Source of the DNA: Castanea sativa
Lineage: Eukaryota; Streptophyta; Magnoliopsida; Fagales; Fagaceae
DNA length: 64,000 nucleotides
Direction: 5' to 3'
NCBI RefSeq assembly: GCF_040712315.1
Contig: NC_134017.1
Coordinates: forward strand, 14,600,001 to 14,664,000
Shown here piece by piece: positions 57,062 through 64,000 of the stretch (positions are counted from its first letter, which is position 1; the number at the start of each line of letters is the position of its first letter). The translations under genes and the position numbers were made by a program. The notes beneath the pieces are model-generated. The model saw nothing but the letters and a program-made list of their open reading frames with translations. It was not told the origin of the DNA and did no database searches.

Positions 57062-57843
57062 ATGAACAAAAGTTTGCTGCGAAAGACCAAAATGAATAAC
57101 GCATCAAATCTAAAAGCGCGTCTCCTCTTTGTTTTAGCCATAACTTTTGTTGGCAACTCAAGACTAGCTGCAGGAAATAATCAGAACGCTGGAAGAAAAC
57201 TTGATGAAATTCCCGGTAAGTACTTCTTCGAATTTTGGTCAACCAACATTTCTCTCTTCTTCTTCTTTGGTGCTTGCCAAGTTGTCGTGCATTTATGCAT
57301 GCTTTCTTGTACAACGGAGCGAGTAATTCATGTATTGTAGAGAAGTTTGCTGTGCTAGCTTTCATAGTTAATACAGCCTTCTTCTGTTTTTTACTCGAGC
57401 TTTGTTCTTTTTAGAAACTGTATTCCTATGATCAAAATTACTCCACTTCTTTTTTTTTTTTTTTTACTCGACCTTTGTTCCCTCTTAACCTCAAGTTGAC
57501 TTGAAAGTCTCATGCATAGATGACTCCGCTTGTCTTTTTGCCTTTTTCTATTAACTATATAAAATAGAAAAAGGGCAATGCCCCTCCAGTACACATTTGG
57601 TATAGTTGTTGTTGTTGTTGTTTTTTTTTCTTTTTTTTTCTTTTTTACTCGAGCTTTGTTCCCTCTTAACCTCAAGTTGACTTGAAAGTCTCATGCATAG
57701 CTGACTCCGCTTGTCTTTTTGCCTTTTTCTATTAACTATATAAAATAGAAAAAGCGCAATGCCCCTCCAGTACACATTTGGTATAGTTGTTGTTGTTGTT
57801 GTTGTTGTTGTTGTAGTAGTAGTAGTAGTAGTAGTAGTAGTTT

Positions 57844-57874
<31 letters not shown>

Positions 57875-60634
57875 GAGCAGTTGCTACAGTGCCACTTTAG
57901 TTTGTTCAAGTGGCTCTATAACTACAATAGCTAGAGCATTTTTTCTTTTTTTGTCTTCCGTTTGTACTTTTTTTTTCCTTTTAAATATTTATAAGAATCA
58001 TATATATTGTTATACTGACACAATATTTTCACAATTATTGAGGTGTCAATTTTTTATAAATCAAAATAAAATAATAAAATATGAAACTGTGACCAACCAC
58101 AATTGAAAATAAATATTTTGTGAAAATGTTTTGACACTTGTTGGGTGAATATGTTAAAACTACGGTACTTTTAGTCTGTTCAATATGTACTATTCATTGC
58201 TTTTTTTATTTTATTTTATTATTTCAGTCATCGATTTGTACTCTTTTTTCTATATATGAAAGGAGTGAATAGACTCATAAATAGTGTTATGAATAGTATT
58301 TTTGGTTTAGTGACTTGCCTTTTCCCCTTTTTTTTTCCAAGTTCACCAACTTGGTTTGAGTTTTTTTTTTTTTTTTTAGATCTTTATATCTTTACTTTGT
58401 ACTTGTAATGTAAGCTTACATTGTATACACAGAAAAGTAGCAAATATTATATATATTTAATAAGCTCATGAACAGTGTTATGAACAATATTTTGGTTTAG
58501 TGAGTTGCCTCTTTCCCTTTTTTATTTTTATTTTTTTATTTCTTCAAGTTCACCAACTTGGTTCGACCTTGTTTTTTTCTTTTAAATAATTTTTATATGT
58601 TTACTTTCTACTTGTAATGTAATCTTCCATTGTATACACACAAAAAATAACAAATATTATATACATTGAAAAAAAATGTACAAATTTTGCAAATTTGTAC
58701 AGCATTTGCCAATTTTTATGTGTTTACAATACAAATTTGCATTGTAAGTGCAATGTATATTTCTATATATAAAAAGAGTGAATGAAAAAAGTTACACTAA
58801 TTTCGCTATAGTAGTTTTGGTTTATTTAATTTTCATTGTTTTGTTGGCTACTTTTTTTTTTTTTTTGAATGCATAAAGTTGTAGTGTGTTTGCTAAATTA
58901 TTTTTGGTTTGTCCAATTCACGTTGTTTCACATTATAATAAAATATTAATATGACAAATTGACACAATATTTTCACAATTGTTGAGGTGTTGATTCATTA
59001 TAGGTTAAAATAAAATAATAAAATATCATACTATAATCAGTTACAATTAAAAATAAAAGTATTGTGAAAAAGAAGTTCTATATCCACAATAATTTTCACA
59101 ACACTTTCATAACAAATCAAATATTGTAAATTGTTATTGGTTCTAATTTAAACTTACCAATGAAACGACTTTTTTGCCCACCAATAACAACTTGTAGTAA
59201 CCTATTACTTATGATTTGTTATGAAAATGTCATGGACATAACATTTTTTATTGTGAAAAATGTTAAGATGTCTTGCTGTCGTCACAATATTTTCAAAATT
59301 GCTGAACTGTCAATTCTTTACAAGTTAAAATAAAATATAACAAAATTATAAAGGTATTATGAAAATGTTACGTCATTCTATTGTGTTTTTAGAAATTTTT
59401 TATTGCTTTAATCAACTTTGTTGAGCCAAAATTCACTATTCCACATACAATTTTCTTAAGTAAAGTTTTTGTATATTTTTTTCTTTATACACTATTTTAA
59501 ATAAAAACGCATAGTTTTACACACAAAAACAAAAACAAAAACTTAGGAAAAAAACATTTTTTATCCTTTATGTTTGGGGTAGTTTACAATTCTTCCTTAA
59601 CCTTTAAAATCAATCAATTTTTTCCTTAATATTTTGGAAAATAGCAAATATGTCATATTGTTATTCTCTCAGTTAAACCCTAATGAAAACTTATAATTCT
59701 TAAAATATTTTATTGTTTAATGTCTAAATTACTACCACTAAATTTTAACATCCTAAAAATTTTCTTTACGTATTTTGAGTTTTAAATGATAGAAATTCTT
59801 AGAAAGTTAGAATGATGATATTAGGTGTTTTATTTGTTATCTAAAAAATGTTGATTTTTTAGGTTTAAATTTACAAAACTTATAATTTATCTAATGAAAA
59901 ATTCGATGACACATGCCTTTTGTTATATTATGTTTTTGTATTATTTTTTAATTTCTTAGCAAAACTCAATTGTTTATTGTTGAAAGATGATGATATTCAT
60001 TATCATTCTTAGAAGTTTTAGAGAGTAGATATATTGTCTTTAGCAAGTAGGTACTAAAAAACTATTATACTTAAATAAATATTTATATGTTAAATAGTTA
60101 CCCTAATTTTGTGGTTGGTCAAAATTCTTATGCAAATGAGATTAACTTTTTATGACATAATTATCAAAATTCTTAAAATTAATATATCTTTTGATTAATG
60201 TAAATCTCTATATACTTTAAAAATTAAATAATTCATATTTTTATTTTGTGATACAAATAAAATCTAGAGTTGACCTTAATTACTAATTTTTTTCCATAAC
60301 AAGCACGTGTGTTACATGTACTGCCCTAACTAGTTTTTATACAATATCAAGTAAGCGGATGTAACCGTGTTTGCAAATATTACCAATAGATTTGGACGTG
60401 AGTGTTAATTAAATACTCGAATTTTTTAACTGGTTTATGACAAGTCGTACAGATTCTATTAGTAACTTTTGTTTTTAAGCATATTAACTTTAATAAATTC
60501 AGCAAAAATAAAGTATATTAACTTTAATAAGGAAGTCAAGTAAAAGCAGTGAATATTACTTCTTTTCTTTTTTTCTTTTTCTTTTTTTAATGATCTCGAT
60601 AAAACTTTTAAAAAGAAAGTTTTCTTCAAATAAA

Positions 60635-60680
<46 letters not shown>

Positions 60681-63600
60681 GAAGCTTGGGAATTTGAATC
60701 TTGAATTTTTTCTTAGAAACAACAAGAGGTGTACATGAGTAATATTATAGTACAGTCACAAATTATTTTATAACATTTTTACAAACTATTAAAGTGACAA
60801 ATTCTTACTAGTTCTAATCTAGCTAGTATCATATTTTGAGTAATGCTACAACTACAAACTATTTTATAAAATTTTGTAATTTTATAATATTTTGTAATTT
60901 TATAATATTTTTACAAAATGTTGATGTAGCTAACTTCTTATTGGCTTTCATCTAGATCCACCATTAATATTAATTTTTCATTTACCAATAATCAATCACC
61001 ACATTAGCAGTTTGTAAATTGTAAAATAATTTGTATCTCTATCATTACTCTCATATTTTTATTTACTAATAATTATTTGAAAAATACTAAAACTATAATA
61101 GTAGTTTGTAAAAATATTGTAAAATAATGTGTATACGTAGCATTACTAAAATCAAGTTAAGCTAAATTGGTGCCTTGTCATACTTTTTTTTTTTTTGAGG
61201 GGGTCTTGTCATACTTTTTTAAGAAAGCTAAATCCACACAATCACGCACTCCCTAATGAAAATATTTTTTTTATATGGAAAAAAAGAAAAGAAAAAAAAG
61301 ACATGGAATTTCCGCCATGACGCCATCTAAAAACTTCCTTACCAGAGCGAAGAAGTTGTACATTCGAGTCTGGGATACAATACAAAGTCCGAGCCCATGT
61401 TTTTAGTTCTCACCCAAACTCACACCACCTCTTCCTCTTCTTCTTTCTTCTAAGGCTCCCGATTCTTCCAATCTCTCTCTATTTCTTTGACTGGAGTTTG
61501 AGATTGTTTCTTATTTTTCGATCAAAGTTTTTTTATAGGTTTATGCGAACAAAATTTTCTGGCATCTTCAAGTTTAGTTTTGGTGAGGATTTATTTTGAA
61601 TACAGGATTTTCTTTTAGTTCTTTTGGAGAAGAGTTGCAGTGGGTTAAGATTTCCTGATATTGGGCTGTCAACGTGGGTACCTATTGGGCCCAAACATAT
61701 GGCCCAATTCCAAGAATGACTTGTTACTATATTTTTATTTCAATTTCATGAATTCATTGTGAAAATTGGGAGAACAGGATTTTATCCATTTCAGTTAAAA
61801 TAGAGAATTCATTTTATGGTTAAAATTTTATTTCTTAGACCTTATTTAAAATTCATCAAGCTGGGGACCAAGCCCATTGCCCATTGGTCAACACACTCTA
61901 GATGCCACCAATTCAGCGGAAGGATGATGTTTGAAGTACCATCTCCTACTTCAAACTTAAAGAATTTCCTAGCCTCATTCCCTTATTTGAGCAAATTTCT
62001 CCAACACCAAGTGTTTTGTTGTGGAATTTTAACATTCTAAAAGTATTTTACCCTTCAAAAGAACCACATGGACCAATGCAACCCAAAGAGAACCAACTTT
62101 AGCCAAAAGGTTCCAAACGTGTTTCATAACAGCAACCCTGCTTCCAAGAGACCTTAATTTTAAGAGAGGTGCTACGTCCACAACATTTTTACAACAAATC
62201 ATAGGTGGTTAGTTGTTATTGGTTCAAATTTGAACCTAACACTAAAATTACTTTTTTGCCCCAACAATAACAACCAGTAACCTGCCACTTAGGATTTGTT
62301 GTAAAAATGTTGTAAAAATGTTGTAGACATATCATTTCTCTAATTTTAAAGTTGGCACACATGGTCTTTTTAAAGTTTTTTTTTTTTTTTTTGAGAAGTT
62401 AATGGATGCCTGAATATTGGTTTATGAAGTATTTTTAGAAATTTTTTATAAGAAAAGAAAAATATAATTGATTTTTTTAATAGCTTTTTAAATTTTTCAT
62501 AAAAGTGATATTAATTTTTTTTTTAAATTGTCCATTAACAAATGCCATAAAAGTATTCATTAATTGGACTTAAAAAAAAAAAAAAGTGATAAAGCTTTTC
62601 TCTTTCTCCTAGGAAGATGTGTACTTATTATTGTACTTGGCTATCAAAGTCAATGTTTTTGACATTTGTAAAAAACCTAGTTAAGACAAACGTTTCTGTT
62701 CAAGATATTGCACAATCGATATTGTAATGTTTTTTGTCTAATGGAAAAGCATTGCAATTTCCAAAATGTTCTGAATAGCAAATTTTTTCAAACATGTTTC
62801 CATGTTCAGAACTGTTTTTGAAGTCATCTAGGATATTTTAATGTTATTATTTGTTAATTTGTTAGCATGCATACAACGGCCCCTATGCACAGCACAGCAT
62901 TGTGCACTTAAGATTTATTTCAGAGGTTCATTCACTTATCTTTTGATTCTTTTCGTTCGTTAGTATCGCTGCCCATGTGCATGTTCCATTCATCATTTTT
63001 TTTTTCTTGGTCCCTATTACCTCAGCATTTTAATGTTTCTCAAGCTTTAATACAACTTGTCTGTTCAATTGTATGTCTCTTTGACTAGAGAGTCACTATG
63101 TTCCTCAACCCGTGTAAATTTGTTAAACACAACGAGGCGGTTTAGGAAGTTGTTCTATCAAATGAATAATTAATTCCTATACACTTGTGTAATAGGCTGG
63201 TAGGTTTTAATTAGTAAACACTAAACGCTACAATTTTGGTATAAAAAAAAAGGTTAACATCTGAATAATCTGAAACTTTAAACAAACCAAAACCAACGTT
63301 TTGGCTTTCACATACATATACAGTTTTGTCTTAGCATGGGAATTCACAAGGCCACAAAAAGGTAGGTGTTGCAACTTGCAACAACATTGACTCACCCAAG
63401 CTTGGAGCTTAAGCTATTTGAAAGTTTTTGTCTTAGGAATTTTGGTGCCAAACTTATTTTATCACTGAAAAACATAGGGTGTTCTGAAACTCATTGGTAC
63501 CTTATTTGTGGAGACTATATAGATTGCTTATGTCTAATTAACTCCCTCTTTCTTTTTCAAAATTTCAAGGCTTCATTAGCATTGATTGTGGCAGCAATGA

Positions 63601-64000
63601 AGATTACATTGATGAGCAAACCAAAATCCCTTACATATCAGATAAAGAATTGATAGACACTGGAATAGTTAAGACGGTATCCCCTGATTCACCCAGAAAT
63701 ATTCGACAACATGCCAAGAACTTGAGAAGTTTTCCCCAAGGAACAAGGAATTGTTACACCCTGAGACCAGAGCAAGGCAAAAACAATAAATATTTGATCA
63801 GGGCAATATCCTTTTATGGGAATTACGATGGTAAAAACCAGACACCGGAATTCGACCTACATCTTGGGGTTAATGAATGGAAAACAGTGAATTTTGCAAA
63901 CGATGTTCCAAATGGTGTCCATTATGACCTTATTCATGTCCCCTTGACGGATTACATAGACGTGTGTCTAATAAACACTGGCCGTGGGGTACCCTTCATT
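57062..64000 (+). CDS. Malectin-like LRR receptor kinase, N-terminal part (two exons seen, 3' end outside window)
   Basis: Exon 1 57062-57215, exon 2 from 63570 to the window edge, joined in phase 1 (CCCG|GTAAGT ... TTTCAAG|GC). Exon 1 starts MNKSLLRKTKMNNASNLKA and has a hydrophobic signal-like core (LLFVLAITFVGNSRLAAG). A second ATG 27 bases in (MNNASN) may be the true start. Exon 2 begins GFISIDCGSNEDYID and continues with IPYISDKELIDTGI, LRSFPQGTRNCYTL, YLIRAISFYGNYDG, FDLHLGVNEWKTV, YIDVCLINTG: the first malectin-like lobe of LRR-I receptor kinases. LRRs, a transmembrane helix and a kinase should follow outside the window. Members act at the plasma membrane in growth or defence signalling; no specific role is implied here. 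The intact frame suggests a working gene despite a 6.35-kb first intron. Confidence 0.85.
57466..57830. repeat. 181-bp tandem duplication with internal hairpin
   Basis: ACTCGACCTTTGTTCCCTC (57466) and ACTCGAGCTTTGTTCCCTC (57647) start two near-identical copies; a partial third start lies at 57394. Each contains the palindrome TGCCTTTTTCTATT...AAATAGAAAAAGGGCA and ends in (GTT)n. The second copy runs into (GTT)n, (TAG)n and a T run (57786-57867). Confidence 0.85.
58270..58665. repeat. Diverged tandem duplication, unit about 195 bp
   Basis: CATAAATAGTGTTATGAATAG...GTTTAGTGACTTGCC...CAAGTTCACCAACTTGG...TACTTGTAATGTAAGC...TTGTATACACAG (58276-58432) recurs at 58466-58645 with the same landmarks in order. 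Each copy holds the palindrome CCAAGTTCACCAACTTGG or a shortened form. Confidence 0.75.
59072..59249. mobile_element. MITE with 11-bp target duplication
   Basis: Arms GTTCTATATCCACAATAATTTTCACAACACTTTCATAACAAATC and its inverse (ATGTTATGTCCATGACATTTTCATAACAAATC). ATTGTGAAAAA is repeated exactly on both sides (59061-59071, 59250-59260). Same family as 62164-62340. Confidence 0.75.
60738..61147. mobile_element. MITE hosting a second MITE of its own family
   Basis: Outer ends AGTAATATTATAGTACAG (60738) and its inverse AGTAATGCTACGTATACAC (from 61147). An inner copy of the same family is inserted at 60838-61050. No clear outer target duplication. Confidence 0.6.
60838..61050. mobile_element. MITE, inner copy, 9-bp target duplication
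   Basis: Arms GAGTAATGCTACAACTACAAACTATTTTA and, inverted, GAGTAATGATAGAGATACAAATTATTTTA. TCATATTTT is repeated perfectly at 60829-60837 and 61051-61059, as for MULE-type MITEs. Confidence 0.8.
62164..62340. mobile_element. MULE-type MITE, 177 bp, perfect 9-bp target duplication
   Basis: Ends GAGAGGTGCTACGTCCACAAC and, inverted, GAGAAATGATATGTCTACAAC. The arms continue through TTTTTACAACAAATC...GTTATTG. TAATTTTAA lies on both sides (62155-62163, 62341-62349). Confidence 0.85.

Larger units (their letters stand above)
57216..63569 (+). other. Large first intron of the kinase gene, filled with repeats
   Basis: 6354 bp between GTAAGT and TTTCAAG. It holds tandem duplications, several 9-bp-target MITEs, (TA)n at 60641-60676, and AT-rich DNA. 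The stretch 61200-62154 has a less AT-rich part (61310-61500, a short frame MTPSKNFLTRAKKLYIRVWD) I cannot identify. I see nothing named in 62350-63569. Confidence 0.65.

Noticed and set aside
57391..57775. Lys/Thr-rich minus-strand frames
   Set aside because: They arise from GTT, T-run and hairpin repeats in the kinase intron.
60240..60340. Possible second Helitron 3' end (GCACGTGTGTTACATGTACTG then CTAACTAGT)
   Set aside because: The stem is imperfect and no 5' TC end could be placed; kept only as a suspicion.
1..64000. CRISPR arrays, bacterial operons, rRNA genes
   Set aside because: None present; intron-bearing plant genes and plant transposons define the window as eukaryotic nuclear DNA.

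Overview
This is plant nuclear DNA from a eudicot, probably a woody one. It is AT-rich, has GT-AG introns with T-rich acceptors, and is dominated by plant transposable elements (Tat-lineage Gypsy, CACTA, MULE, hAT, Helitron, L1 and tRNA-derived SINEs). The SINE and MITE families resemble ones I associate with Fagaceae such as oak or chestnut, but that is inference and cannot be settled from the sequence alone.

Host genes are few. The window opens inside the last exon of a plus-strand receptor kinase (1-129) and closes inside a plus-strand malectin-like LRR receptor kinase (57062 to the window edge). Both look like LRR-I kinases, so the window probably spans two members of a kinase cluster pushed apart by transposon growth. 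Between them lie an F-box/LRR gene on the minus strand (9383-11612, with a long 5'-leader intron reaching 15312), a divergently transcribed EMG1/NEP1 18S rRNA pseudouridine methyltransferase gene on the plus strand (leader near 15565, coding exons 27342-30449), and a small secreted eight-cysteine protein gene on the minus strand (36490-36915). The F-box and NEP1 genes appear to share a short bidirectional promoter (about 15420-15560). Two NEP1 splice acceptors are not AG, so this copy may be non-functional.

Layout: 0.1-1.6 kb, AT-rich DNA with a tandem duplication and SINEs; 1.9-5.7 kb, a decayed minus-strand L1 LINE; 5.8-6.4 kb, an inverted-repeat element holding an LRR-kinase fragment; 6.4-9.4 kb, mostly featureless apart from one SINE; 9.4-15.4 kb, the F-box gene, whose leader intron holds a LINE 3' end and a Helitron; 15.5-30.4 kb, NEP1, whose leader intron holds a MULE-type element that was itself invaded by a 9.1 kb Tat LTR retrotransposon (16686-25802, 664-bp LTRs, target duplication GTTTC); 31.7-36.1 kb, MITEs and two nested MULEs with perfect 9-bp target duplications; 36.5-40.4 kb, the cysteine-rich gene and four copies of a roughly 346-bp unit, split by a solo LTR; 40.8-41.8 kb, another LTR; 41.86-51.80 kb, a complete but decayed CACTA transposon containing host exon fragments (ribosomal protein L34, SDH7-like) and a broken TNP2 transposase; 51.96-53.15 kb, a solo Gypsy LTR; 53.4-55.2 kb, MULE, hAT and MITE elements; 57-64 kb, the second receptor kinase with a 6.35-kb first intron full of MITEs and tandem repeats.

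The most unusual objects are (1) the Tat retrotransposon, which has no visible integrase but carries a four-exon antisense gene with its own TATA box, (2) the CACTA element with captured host exons, (3) the NEP1 gene with two lost acceptors, and (4) a hAT-type element built of GGTACC/CCGG-rich repeats.
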